From contig NVTV01000005.1 of NCBI GenBank assembly GCA_002401695.1, forward strand, positions 1 through 64,000: 64,000 nt of DNA, in the 5' to 3' direction. The notes beneath the pieces are model-generated. The model worked only from the letters and a program-made list of their open reading frames with translations, was not told the origin of the DNA and made no database searches. The translations under genes and the position numbers were made by a program. Positions within the stretch are counted from its first letter, which is position 1; the number at the start of each line of letters is the position of its first letter. Of this stretch, positions 53,994 through 62,866 are shown one piece after another. Source of the stretch: Alphaproteobacteria bacterium. GTDB taxonomy: Bacteria > Pseudomonadota > Alphaproteobacteria > Micavibrionales > Micavibrionaceae.

Positions 53994-55364
53994 CTAAACG
54001 AGGTCAAAGAAACGTTCGAGTTCCTTGTCGGTTACAAATGTTTGAAATTGTTCAAATTGTGTGCGCCTGGATTGTGCATAGGCATCGACGAATGGGTCGC
54101 CGAAAATTTCACGGGCTATTTTCGAACCGCTGAATTTCTCAATGGCATCTCTAAAGTCCGATGGAAATTTGAGCGCTTCAGGTGTGGCGGAATTATAAGC
54201 ATTAGTCGTTGTCGATGCCGTTGGTTCTATTTTATGTTCTATGCCATATATGCCCGCGCCCATCATTGCGGATAAGGATAAATAAGGGTTGGCATCGGCC
54301 CCCGGTGTGCGGCATTCGACGCGGCTTGAATTCTTGGAGCCGGGGATAGCTCTTAAGGAACATGTTCTGTTTTCGATTCCCCATTCTGCGGATATGGGCG
54401 CGAAAATTCCTGGAATTAAACGTTTGAAGCTATTTATATTGGGCGCCATCATCAAAAGGAATTCGGGCAATAATTTTTGCAGACCGCCAATGAAGTATCT
54501 CATGGCGTCTGACATCTGGTGTTCTTTGGTGTCATCATGAAAAATATTTTTTCCTGATTGGTCAGTTATGGACATATGAATATGACCACTTTGACCATCG
54601 GCATCATTTGACCATCTGGCCATGAAGGTGGCGAGCTTGTCATGTCTGACTGCGGCCACTTTACAGAATGTTTTAAATAGAATTGCATTATCAGGAATTC
54701 TTGAACCGGACCCATGCGCCAGCGCAACTTCCATAAACCCATCACCGGATTCTTCATGAAGACTATCTATGTTGATATTTAATGTTTTACAGATATCCAT
54801 CAGGTCATGATAAAAATCGAGTTGGCTGAGTTGCCGTTGATAGGAACAATAGGTTTTCTGCCGTGTTGCAGTATAAATGCCCCGCCAATTTTTGTCGGCG
54901 GCCGATTTGGATGTTTCATCAAATAATGTGAATTCCAGCTCAATGCCATTAACAAAAGTAAGCCCTTTTTCCTGACATTGATTATATAATCTGTTGTACA
55001 GGCTGCGGGGGCAAAACTGTGCACCTTCTTCAATGAATTCACCAAGGATCAATAAATTTCTACGGGAATTTTCCCATGGAACAATTCGGGCAGAGGAGGG
55101 GTCCAGACGAAAGGGGCTATCGTTGTATGTTTCGTCCTTGTTGCCGAGGCTGGCCGTTTCAAGCACCTCATCGCCGGCATCAAAAATTAATGTAATGATC
55201 GGGTTCGTTGTTCCTTGCAATGCGGAAATTAAATGTTCCTGAGAGACATATTTAGACCTGATTGCACCCTGATAGTCAACATAGCCGATTGTTGCATATT
55301 CTAAATCGGTTGTTTTTATATAATCGAGTATATCTTCAATAGTGTTGAATGTTGTATCGCTCAT
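53994..55364 (-). CDS. Glutamine-synthetase-family enzyme (PuuA-like gamma-glutamylamide synthetase)
   Basis: 456 residues from ATG 55362-55364 (M-S-D-T-T-F-N-T-I-E-D); the open frame runs on to 55490 without conserved sequence. N-terminal beta-Grasp and C-terminal catalytic domain with E-L-E-F-T-L-F-D, G-Q-S-G-H-I-H-M-S for ATP and metals, and R-V-E-C-R-T-P-G-A-D-A-N-P-Y. Length and sequence fit the PuuA/IpuC branch, which ligates glutamate to amines such as putrescine or isopropylamine, rather than true GlnA. It starts the operon and so defines a gamma-glutamylation route. The identity of the amine is open. Confidence 0.9.
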   Translation of the reverse strand: MSDTTFNTIEDILDYIKTTDLEYATIGYVDYQGAIRSKYVSQEHLISALQGTTNPIITLIFDAGDEVLETASLGNKDETYNDSPFRLDPSSARIVPWENSRRNLLILGEFIEEGAQFCPRSLYNRLYNQCQEKGLTFVNGIELEFTLFDETSKSAADKNWRGIYTATRQKTYCSYQRQLSQLDFYHDLMDICKTLNINIDSLHEESGDGFMEVALAHGSGSRIPDNAILFKTFCKVAAVRHDKLATFMARWSNDADGQSGHIHMSITDQSGKNIFHDDTKEHQMSDAMRYFIGGLQKLLPEFLLMMAPNINSFKRLIPGIFAPISAEWGIENRTCSLRAIPGSKNSSRVECRTPGADANPYLSLSAMMGAGIYGIEHKIEPTASTTTNAYNSATPEALKFPSDFRDAIEKFSGSKIAREIFGDPFVDAYAQSRRTQFEQFQTFVTDKELERFFDLV

Positions 55365-55616
55365 CCTGATCGGACCCTCAAAATTTATTTTATGTATAAA
55401 TTGACCATAATCGTAACGGTTTTTCTGCTTTGTTACGAGTGTGGGATCGTTCATGAGAGTAAGTTTATAGGGTAATAATTTTAATTTCAAGAAATAAGTT
55501 GCAATAAATTAAAAAAATTGCCAATATGGAAATATACCGAAATAAACAAGGTTCTAAATAAACGTGGATCTGTAAATAAAATACAGAAGAGATATATGGA
55601 AGCAGGAAATCAGCAT

Positions 55617-56372
55617 ATGAGCTTTAAAGATACAGTTACTGTCATCACGGGCATTGCAAGTGGGATGGGATTGCAGATCGCATTGGATTTACTCGAAAAG
55701 GGCGGCAAGGTTGCCGGAATTGACATAAGCGATTGCCCAAAAGAATTACAGGAAGCAAGTTCAGATTCCAATTTGATGTATTTTAAAATTGACCTGACGG
55801 ATATTGTTGCTGTCGAAGGCGCCGTTAAAGAGGTCATTGCCAAATTTCATAAGATCGATAATTTAGCCAATGTTGCCGGTGTTCTCTGGTTTGAAAAAGA
55901 TAAATCCTTGCTGGATATTGATTTAGATGTCTGGGATCAGGTTATGAAAATTAATTTGAAATCTATGGTTCATACGATCCGTTCTATTGTTCCTCATATG
56001 AAAAGCAACGGCGGCGGGTCCATTGTTAATTTCTCAACAATACAGGCAATCAGGGGGGACCGTGCGCCACAGGATGCTTATTCGGCCTCGAAAGGCGCGG
56101 TTCTTTCCCTGACAAAATCAGTCGCCATGCAATGGGGTTGCGAGGGTATCCGTTGCAACACCATTTTACCGGGTCCCGTCTATACACCATTACAAAAAAG
56201 ATGGGATGACACACCAGAGATTGTTGAAGCCATTAGCAATCATTTGCCGATCGGACGTATTGGTGTTGCAAAAGATTTGTCTAATGCCTGTTTGTTCCTT
56301 TTTTCCAAAGAAAGCAGTTTTATAACGGGCATTGACATGCCTGTTGATGGGGGATTGTCGATTTGTTGTTAG
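55617..56372 (+). CDS. Short-chain dehydrogenase/reductase
   Basis: 251 residues from ATG 55617 (M-S-F-K-D-T-V-T-V-I-T-G), with AGGA nine bases upstream; earlier in-frame ATGs at 55596 and 55518 are less likely. Classical SDR motifs: T-G-I-A-S-G-M-G, N-V-A-G-V, catalytic Ser in F-S-T-I-Q and Y-S-A-S-K, then P-G-P-V-Y-T. It oxidises an alcohol or reduces a ketone with NAD(P). Divergent from the GS-like operon and followed after 67 bases by the TonB receptor. Confidence 0.9.
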   Translation: MSFKDTVTVITGIASGMGLQIALDLLEKGGKVAGIDISDCPKELQEASSDSNLMYFKIDLTDIVAVEGAVKEVIAKFHKIDNLANVAGVLWFEKDKSLLDIDLDVWDQVMKINLKSMVHTIRSIVPHMKSNGGGSIVNFSTIQAIRGDRAPQDAYSASKGAVLSLTKSVAMQWGCEGIRCNTILPGPVYTPLQKRWDDTPEIVEAISNHLPIGRIGVAKDLSNACLFLFSKESSFITGIDMPVDGGLSICC

Positions 56373-56439
56373 GGCATTCGGGCGTATTTTCTGAACTTAA
56401 AAAAATATCAATTTATTATAAATATGGAGGTTAAATACT

Positions 56440-58647
56440 ATGAGTAGGCATATTACAAAAAGAATATTATTATCGACATTATCCATCACGACAATGATGA
56501 TGGGAAATACAATAGTTCATGCTGAAGAAGATGTGACAAATAAAAGTGAGCGTAACACATTTCTTATGGATGAAGTTGTTGTTATGGCGCAAAAACGGTC
56601 TGCCAGTGTTCAGGATGTTCCTATAGCTATCACGGCTTTTTCCGGACGTCAGATGGAACAGCTTGGGTTTGATAACTCGGTAGATATCGTCAGGATGTCT
56701 GTTGGTGTCCAACTTGTTTCACCAAATGGGGGTACATCAAACTTCTTTACGATCCGCGGGGTATCTCAAAATGATTTTATTGATCATCAGGAAAGCCCGG
56801 TAGCCACGTATGTGGATGAGGTTTACATTTCACAAATGTCCGGAACCAGCTTTTTGCTGTTTGATCTGGAGCGGGTGGAAATCCTTAAGGGTCCACAAGG
56901 TACGCTCTTTGGTCGTAATGCAACAGGGGGCTTGGTTCATTTTATAACCCGCAAACCGTCACAGGAAGCCGGTGGCTATGTTGATTTGTCCTATGGCCGT
57001 TTCAATGATGTTAATATTAACGCGGCCGTTGGCGGTGCCTTAAGTGAAAGAGTTTCTTTCCGTGTATCGGCGTCTCTTAATGATAGCGATCCTTCAATTG
57101 AAAATCGTGTAGGTAAAGGATTGCGCGAAAAATCAAGTCGGGCGGGCCGCTTTCAGTTGCTTGTAGAGCCAAGTGACCGGACAAGTCTGTTGTTGAATGT
57201 TCGTGGTGCCATAACAGACGTAACAGGTATTTCATATGGTCATAGTGCCACTAGAGATAACGGTACGTATTTACCCGCGGATGAAGATTTTTGGGGAACA
57301 GGTCCGGGTAATGACCTTGTGGGGTATCAGGATGCGGTTGGTGATCCCTTCGCAGGAGACTGGGATGAGGCCGGATTTAACAGAATCGATATGGTGGGCG
57401 CAACCGCAACGTTACGCCATGATATGGATAATTTTTCCATTGTTTCCGTGACCGATTACAACACCCTTAAAAAGGACTTTAAAGAAGATTCAGACGCGAC
57501 ACCTGTAAATTTCCTGAACTTCTTTCTGCAAAGCGACGTGAAACAATTTTCACAGGAATTACGGTTGGAAGGCGGCCAGGATAAAATTGAATGGATTGTT
57601 GGCGCATATTTCCTGAATATAGACGGCGATTATGTCAATGGTATCGATTTCCTGGAAAGTGCCCTTGGCGGAGACCCTGCGAATGATATTGCCTTACGCA
57701 GTCCCTGGACAACGAATACGCGGGCATGGTCTGTATTTGGCCATATTAGTTATGAACTCAGTGATACTTTGGAATTACAGGTTGGTGCTCGGTGGAATGA
57801 AGAAAAGAAAACGCATGTGTACGAGCAAACGGTAGTTGCCGCCAGCGACTATTCCAATGTCTTGGTTTCCATACAACAAGTAGACCTCGAACAAAAAAAG
57901 GGTGACTGGTCGGGTGAAATATCTCTGAATTATCGTCCGAATGATGACCTATTAATTTACGGTGGAATTCGCCGAGGGTTGAAATCAGGTGGTTTTAATG
58001 CACCATTAGAATTAGTAGACTTACTTAGTGATGATGAATATACGTTCGATCAGGAAGTTTTATATTCTTATGAAGTTGGTTTTAAGGCAGATTTTCCTGA
58101 ACAGCATGCCCGCTTGAATGCATCTGCATTCTATTATGATTATCAGGACTATCAGGCATTCAACTTTCAGGGCCTTACGCAAACTGTGTTTAATCAGGAT
58201 ATCATAATATATGGTATGGAAGCAGAGCTAACATTAAATCCAATAGATGGCCTCGATATTATGGCGGGTTTTGCTTATTTGAATGCAGAAGCTCCTGATG
58301 GGTCTAAAATATCCTATGCGCCTGAGTTAAACCTGTCAGGTTTGGTGCGCTATGGCTGGGATGTGTCCGGTGGAGAAGTCTCCATTCAGGCAGATGGGTC
58401 ATATGTGTCCGATCACTATTTTAGCATGAACAATCAGGAGACGGTAAAAGAAGAAAGTTATGCGCTCTTCAATGCTCGTATCGGGTTTGAAAGTGAAGAC
58501 CAAACATGGGAAGTTTCAACCATGGTAAAGAATATATTTAATAAGGCATATCGTGTGTTCGGAATAGATGTAAGCTCACTGGGTTTTGTAGAGCATTATT
58601 ATGGAAACCCGCGAACATATTCTGTGAACCTTAAATATAATTTCTAA
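56440..58647 (+). CDS. TonB-dependent outer-membrane receptor
   Basis: 735 residues. Signal peptide about 1-29 (ends V-H-A-E-E), TonB-box-like V-V-V-M-A-Q-K-R, plug with V-E-I-L-K-G-P-Q-G-T-L-F-G-R-N-A-T-G-G, barrel ending V-N-L-K-Y-N-F. The plug signature groups it with the sphingomonad-type iron/oligomer receptors and it differs clearly from the other two receptors here. GGAGG stands before the ATG and an intrinsic terminator follows. Likely importer for the substrate of the gamma-glutamylation cluster. Confidence 0.93.
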   Translation: MSRHITKRILLSTLSITTMMMGNTIVHAEEDVTNKSERNTFLMDEVVVMAQKRSASVQDVPIAITAFSGRQMEQLGFDNSVDIVRMSVGVQLVSPNGGTSNFFTIRGVSQNDFIDHQESPVATYVDEVYISQMSGTSFLLFDLERVEILKGPQGTLFGRNATGGLVHFITRKPSQEAGGYVDLSYGRFNDVNINAAVGGALSERVSFRVSASLNDSDPSIENRVGKGLREKSSRAGRFQLLVEPSDRTSLLLNVRGAITDVTGISYGHSATRDNGTYLPADEDFWGTGPGNDLVGYQDAVGDPFAGDWDEAGFNRIDMVGATATLRHDMDNFSIVSVTDYNTLKKDFKEDSDATPVNFLNFFLQSDVKQFSQELRLEGGQDKIEWIVGAYFLNIDGDYVNGIDFLESALGGDPANDIALRSPWTTNTRAWSVFGHISYELSDTLELQVGARWNEEKKTHVYEQTVVAASDYSNVLVSIQQVDLEQKKGDWSGEISLNYRPNDDLLIYGGIRRGLKSGGFNAPLELVDLLSDDEYTFDQEVLYSYEVGFKADFPEQHARLNASAFYYDYQDYQAFNFQGLTQTVFNQDIIIYGMEAELTLNPIDGLDIMAGFAYLNAEAPDGSKISYAPELNLSGLVRYGWDVSGGEVSIQADGSYVSDHYFSMNNQETVKEESYALFNARIGFESEDQTWEVSTMVKNIFNKAYRVFGIDVSSLGFVEHYYGNPRTYSVNLKYNF

Positions 58648-58665
58648 GATATAATCAATGTATTT

Positions 58666-58694
58666 TATGGGGCCTGCGGGCCCCATAATTATTT
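58666..58694 (+). terminator. Intrinsic terminator after TonB receptor
   Basis: TATGGGGCC (58666-58674), short TGC-type loop, then GGGCCCCATA and ATTATTTT. The strong GC stem directly follows the receptor stop. Confidence 0.85.
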
Positions 58695-58793
58695 TAAGCT
58701 TCCCATTATCATTCTATATCCGATAGTATTTATTTAGACATCGGTTTTTTTTCGGATTAAGAAAAAACATTTTTTGTGAAAGTTTATCGTATT

Positions 58794-60170
58794 ATGGACC
58801 ATTCTATCTTCTCAAATAATTCCGAACAAAAAAATAGTGAGCCCGAAGAGCATAAATTAAAAAGTGGCACGTTAGGCTGGGTAACATTAGCAGCAATGGG
58901 CGTGTCTTTTGTTATTGCCGGTGAATTTGCGGCTTGGAATTATGGCCTTGGGATTGGGGGTTGGGGCGGCATGTTTGGTGCGTTATGCATTGTCGCGATC
59001 ATGTATTTCTGCATTGGTTTTTCCTTGGCAGAGCTTTCAACCATAATGCCAACAGCGGGCGGGGGCTGTAGTTTTGCAGAGCGCGCTTTTGGTCCATTTT
59101 GGGGGTACGTTACGGGGCTGTCTGTTATTTTTGAGTATGTTCTGGCCTCTTCGGTTATTGCGTTGTTTTTTAATGCTTATTTTGTATCAATGTTTGGGGA
59201 TTATGGTGGTGGTGTCATTGTCGGCCTCTATCTGGTTTTCTTTCTTGTTCATATGATGGGCGTGAATGAGTCCATGAAATTACTTCTTGTTTTAGCCTTT
59301 TTAACTCTTATCGGGATTGTTATTTTCCTTGCCGAGATGATACCGCATTTTAATATGTCGAACTTATCCAGTGTTTCAGATGGCTTTTCTGCGGGCTTTG
59401 GCGGGTTGCTTCCTGAAAGTATAAACCAAATTTGGTATGTTATGCCCTTTGCCATTGCCATGTTTCTGGCGGTGGAGGGGGTTCCTTTATCTGCCGAAGA
59501 AGCGAAAGAACCTCATAAAAATGTGCCAAAGGGTTTAATCACGGCAATTATAATATTATTCGTAATTTCATCGTCTATTCTGATATTTGCCACAGGGGGG
59601 GCTGGAGTTGCCGCTATCTCAACAGGTGATAGTCCCTTGATTGATGCCTTAAAGGCTGTTGGTACGACAGGTGGAGTAGTATTGATTATTGTCAATTTGG
59701 CCGGACTTATTGGCATAACGGCGAGTTTCTTTTCCTGTATTTATGCCTTTTCACGTCAGATTTATGCAATGTCACGGGCAGGTTACTTACCTTATGGCTT
59801 ATCTCTCACCAATAAAAGGGGTGCGCCGTGGGTCGCAATATTGATCCCGGGGGTTATATCTTATTTATTGACGCTGACGGAGGCTGCGGATCAAATTGTT
59901 TTTATTTTGGTCCTCTGTGCGACGTTCTCCTATATCCTTATGATGGCAGCGCATATCCAGTTGCGCCTTAAAGAAAAAGATATTTTTCGACCCTATAAAA
60001 CACCGGGCGGGTTATGGACGTCAGGATTGGGAATGCTCCTCTCTATTGTTGCATTTTTCTCTAGCATTGCGGGGAATTTCCAATGGGCAGGCTATACATT
60101 TCTACTTTTACTGATTTGCTGTATTTATTATTGGTTTAGGAAAAGAAAAATGAACAGGATTCTGGCTTGA
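58794..60170 (+). CDS. APC-family amino acid/amine permease (ethanolamine-permease-like)
   Basis: About 458 residues from ATG 58794; a GTG at 58776 is an in-frame alternative and neither has a clear ribosome site. Twelve predicted membrane helices. The first contains V-I-A-G-E-F-A-A-W-N-Y-G-L, similar to the ethanolamine-permease (EAT) branch, followed by T-A-G-G-G-C-S-F-A-E-R-A-F-G-P. G-V-P-L-S-A-E-E-A-K-E-P in the middle is typical of APC antiporters/symporters. It should bring the amine or amino acid into the cytoplasm for the adjacent GS-like pathway. Confidence 0.9.
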   Translation: MDHSIFSNNSEQKNSEPEEHKLKSGTLGWVTLAAMGVSFVIAGEFAAWNYGLGIGGWGGMFGALCIVAIMYFCIGFSLAELSTIMPTAGGGCSFAERAFGPFWGYVTGLSVIFEYVLASSVIALFFNAYFVSMFGDYGGGVIVGLYLVFFLVHMMGVNESMKLLLVLAFLTLIGIVIFLAEMIPHFNMSNLSSVSDGFSAGFGGLLPESINQIWYVMPFAIAMFLAVEGVPLSAEEAKEPHKNVPKGLITAIIILFVISSSILIFATGGAGVAAISTGDSPLIDALKAVGTTGGVVLIIVNLAGLIGITASFFSCIYAFSRQIYAMSRAGYLPYGLSLTNKRGAPWVAILIPGVISYLLTLTEAADQIVFILVLCATFSYILMMAAHIQLRLKEKDIFRPYKTPGGLWTSGLGMLLSIVAFFSSIAGNFQWAGYTFLLLLICCIYYWFRKRKMNRILA

Positions 60171-60262
60171 GTTCCATATTTCTAAAATATTTATGAAATA
60201 GGTCATAGCGTGTGATGCGTTGTGGAAATATGATGCCATAATGAAAGGGGGATGAGATGTAT

Positions 60263-60713
60263 GGGCTCTGTGACATTAACTTTTCCAAGGCGAAGAAGTT
60301 TTTAAGGGAGGACGGGATCAAGCCGCATTGGTACCAGGTTCCACTCGGTCATTGCGATTGACCGTCATGTTCGTAGAGTTCTTCTTGAGCTTATCTATGA
60401 CGAAAACCTCATCAATATGCCACCGCTAATTTGAATATTGCTTTGGATAAGAGGTGCGCTTCTTTCTTATCTTTGCAGCTAATGCTGGGCCGAAACGGTT
60501 CCACCAGAGACGAACAGTCTCATGATAAATATCTATGCCACGTTCGAATAGAAGGTCTTCCACATGTCGTAGCGACAGCGGATATTTGACATACATAAAA
60601 ATAGCCAGAAGTGTAATTTCTGGCGAACTATTGAAATAACGATATTGATAACTCATCCACGAACGCTAAAGGTTGCTCATAGACATGGCAATAGTTTAAC
60701 TTTGACACTGCCC
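60263..60713 (-). mobile_element. Hybrid IS6-type remnant
   Basis: Left end GGGCTCTGTGACATTAACTT and about 125 bases (60263-60390) match the 3' end of IS copies A and B (ending I-A-M-T-E-W-N-L). From about 60392 the sequence instead matches the 5' half of the second IS type at 60721-61526, including an N-terminal frame of 76 codons (60426-60656; Y-P-L-S-L-R-H-V-E-D-L-L-F-E-R-G). Right end GGGCAGTGTCAAAG read inward from 60713. The joint lies at the D-E-V-F-V codons shared by both types, so it is a recombination or deletion product and cannot make a transposase. Confidence 0.75.
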
Positions 60714-60720
60714 TTTAAAC

Positions 60721-61526
60721 GGCGCTGTCAAAGTAAACTGAAATTGGTCAAAGCAGTATCGAATTATAAATATTTTATGCCACGAATGTACGCCATTCAG
60801 TCATAGATTCTGAACTTAACTCCTTAAATATTTGTCTGTTTACGAGGTGCCGTTCTCCATGAAAATGATTGTATAGTTGGGCGTGAACTGAAGTGAATTT
60901 CTGAAGAGTTTCTTCTTTTCGAAAGCCCTGCATAGCATATTCTCGTCGTCGGAAAGGCAGGTGACTATTCTCAGCCCGATTGTTTAATCTACCTCGGGCT
61001 TCTTGCTTGTTTTGGCAGCCCAGTTCTTTCATGACAGCTTTATAAGACCTACGCTTATCTGTTACGATAGCCGTCGTCCGTCCATATCGCTTTATGAGAG
61101 ATTTCAACACTTTCAGCGCGGTTTTCTTGTCACGTCGTTTTGTTGCAACAGCGTCAAGGACTTCACCTTCATGGTCGACGGCGCGCCAAAGATAATGCGT
61201 TTTGCCTCCGATTTTGACGAAGACTTAATCAATGTGCCACCGCCAATTTGAATGTTGCTTAGGATAAGATGTGCGTTTCTTTCTGATTTTGGCCGCAAGG
61301 GCGGGACCAAACCTATTCCACCCAATCTGACCGTTTCATGGGTGATATTGATACCTCGCTCAAAGAGCAAGTCTTCTACTTGCCGAAGCGATAATGGATA
61401 TTTGAGATAAAGAAGCAAAGCCAACTGGATAATCGCGGGATTATGTTTGTAGTATTTAAATGAAATGTTCATTGACCAAAAATAACTAATTAGAAATTCG
61501 GTGCAACAAGTTCCTTTGACAGAGCC
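60721..61526 (-). mobile_element. IS6-family element, second lineage (degenerate)
   Basis: 806 bp with ends GGCGCTGTCAAAGTAAACT (from 60721) and GGCTCTGTCAAAGGAACTT (inward from 61526). It starts only seven bases after the hybrid remnant. The lineage differs from copies A and B in both ends and transposase. Confidence 0.8.
60775..61472 (-). pseudogene. IS6-family transposase, broken by frameshifts and a stop
   Basis: The C-terminal part (60775-61110) has the second Asp in V-T-D-K-R-R-S-Y and Glu in N-N-R-A-E-N-S-H. The N-terminal part (61113-61472) starts correctly (Y-P-L-S-L-R-Q-V-E-D-L-L-F-E-R-G-I) but leaves frame after H-E-T-V-R. The middle segment around the first catalytic Asp is readable only by switching frames, and the I-D-E-V-F-V region carries a stop (TAA at about 61227). 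Inactive. Confidence 0.8.
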
Positions 61527-61613
61527 AGAAATCCTTGTATGGCGAGATCCAGCGTATCAAAACCTGAGTAAAGAAGCGTAGGAGAGGTCACGTTATGTTT
61601 TGGGACAATCAAC

Positions 61614-61733
61614 ATGAAAGTGTCGGAATACTTTACAACTCTGATATCAGTAATTTCTTACATGATTGGGATTTCCTTGTGTTCCAGTTTTGGCATGGTA
61701 ATTGCTGGTACGTCTTTTAGTTACGGCAATTGA
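61614..61733 (+). CDS. Possible 39-residue hydrophobic peptide
   Basis: ATG 61614 to TGA 61731-61733 encodes M-K-V-S-E-Y-F-T-T-L then a long hydrophobic stretch (I-S-V-I-S-Y-M-I-G-I-S-L-C) and a polar Gly/Ser tail. It resembles a lone signal peptide or a small membrane peptide. No strong ribosome site is seen, so it could be chance. Confidence 0.25.
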   Translation: MKVSEYFTTLISVISYMIGISLCSSFGMVIAGTSFSYGN

Positions 61734-61784
61734 TAAATACATTTATTTGAAAATTTTGAGAGCGTTACAAGAGGAACCTATCCA

Positions 61785-62450
61785 ATGAAAAAAATTATTT
61801 TAACCGGTTTTGCTGCAGTCACTATTCTGATCTCGCCCGTTGTTCAGGCTGCCCCTGTCCTGGTTGACAATTTTAATAATGGCACGACAGATGGTTGGAC
61901 CGACCAAGATGGTACAGGATTTGAATCTGCTGGCACTCGATCCGGCACATTTGTTTCACTGGCGACATATGACGGACTTACGTCAAATTCCTTGGGGGTC
62001 GATGCTATTGCGAAGGGGGGGGGGATAAGCTATGTTGCACTTGTTTTGAATTACAATAGTTTGTCGGACAATCTATTTGTAAAAATTCAGGACAATAATG
62101 GAAATGGATTATTTGACAGGGTCTTTTTTTACCACGGAAATAATACCGCCGCTGGCATACTACCCACCAACATGTTTAAATTATCAACAAAGGTCGCGTC
62201 GACCTATTTCGAAGTGACCGATAATCTTGATGGCACGGTTTCGGCATATGTGTCGGCTTCGGGTGATACTTTTGACGTAACATTAGTTAATTCCTATAGC
62301 GGCACGGGTATTGGGTTGGGTTTTTTTGGTAAAGCGCAAGCCGATAATTTTTATGCGGCGGGAGGTGTACCAGTTCCAGAACCCGCGCCTCTTGCTCTAT
62401 TGGGTTTGGGTCTGGTCGGCCTGGGGGTTATGCGCAGACGCAAAGCCTAA
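61785..62450 (+). CDS. PEP-CTERM sorted exported protein
   Basis: 221 residues. Signal peptide about 1-22 (ends V-V-Q-A-A-P), a central domain of Gly/Asn/Asp-rich beta strands, and a classical PEP-CTERM tail: V-P-E-P-A-P, a hydrophobic helix L-A-L-L-G-L-G-L-V-G-L-G and a basic end M-R-R-R-K-A. Such proteins are cut by an exosortase (EpsH-type) and displayed or released at the cell surface, so exosortase genes should exist elsewhere in this genome. AGAGGAA precedes the ATG and a terminator follows. The central domain is not recognised beyond a jelly-roll-like appearance. Confidence 0.85.
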   Translation: MKKIILTGFAAVTILISPVVQAAPVLVDNFNNGTTDGWTDQDGTGFESAGTRSGTFVSLATYDGLTSNSLGVDAIAKGGGISYVALVLNYNSLSDNLFVKIQDNNGNGLFDRVFFYHGNNTAAGILPTNMFKLSTKVASTYFEVTDNLDGTVSAYVSASGDTFDVTLVNSYSGTGIGLGFFGKAQADNFYAAGGVPVPEPAPLALLGLGLVGLGVMRRRKA

Positions 62451-62473
62451 CAACTGTTCGATATGAATTTAAG

Positions 62474-62506
62474 ACGGTCAGTGTTTTTTTGCACTGGCCG
62501 CTTTTG
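62474..62506 (+). terminator. Intrinsic terminator after PEP-CTERM gene
   Basis: CGGTCAGTG (62475-62483) and CACTGGCCG (62492-62500), one G-T wobble, poly-T loop, followed by CTTTTG. Confidence 0.75.
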
Positions 62507-62536
62507 TTTAGACTATGGACTGTATCTGTGGGAGTC

Positions 62537-62580
62537 GAATGTCCGATTTTGGCGGTGATCGCCACCCAAAGCTGCCATTC
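62537..62580. repeat. Imperfect palindrome, possibly a dispersed extragenic element
   Basis: GAATGTCCGATTTTGG pairs, with several mismatches, with CCCAAAGCTGCCATTC across a GC-rich centre. It looks like the extragenic palindromes common in some proteobacterial genomes; only one copy is seen in this window. Confidence 0.35.
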
Positions 62581-62691
62581 AAGTCATACTAATTTCTCAT
62601 GAATGATCTGTTCGATCCATCCGCAGTTGCCTTTCTACTCTCCGGGATTTAATCCTGCCTAGGTTAATGTCTCCGCATCTCAATTTCAGTA

Positions 62692-62749
62692 AAAACTGTA
62701 AAAAAACCTGACACTTATGCTGCCTAACAGGGATATCTTTTACAGTTTT
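62692..62749. repeat. Perfect 12-bp inverted repeat with 34-bp spacer
   Basis: AAAACTGTAAAA at 62692-62703 and its exact complement TTTTACAGTTTT at 62738-62749. It ends 117 bases before the repeat-protein start. The arms could be a two-site operator or the borders of an invertible segment. Confidence 0.7.
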
Positions 62750-62866
62750 GATATTCATTTTTTCTTACATAGTCTGTATTTGCGCCATTCTATAAAACTG
62801 GCACAAAAGTTGCGTAACTAAACAAGAAGTAAAATTTAAAATTGCCGAAGTTGAGGAAAATATAAA

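Larger units (their letters stand above)
62507..62866. promoter_or_regulatory. Intergenic region upstream of the repeat protein
   Basis: 360 bases without a gene I can support. They contain an imperfect GAATG...CATTC palindrome (62537-62580) and a perfect 12-bp inverted repeat (62692-62749). The promoter of the repeat-protein gene must lie in the last part, but no clear -35/-10 pair stands out. Confidence 0.4.
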
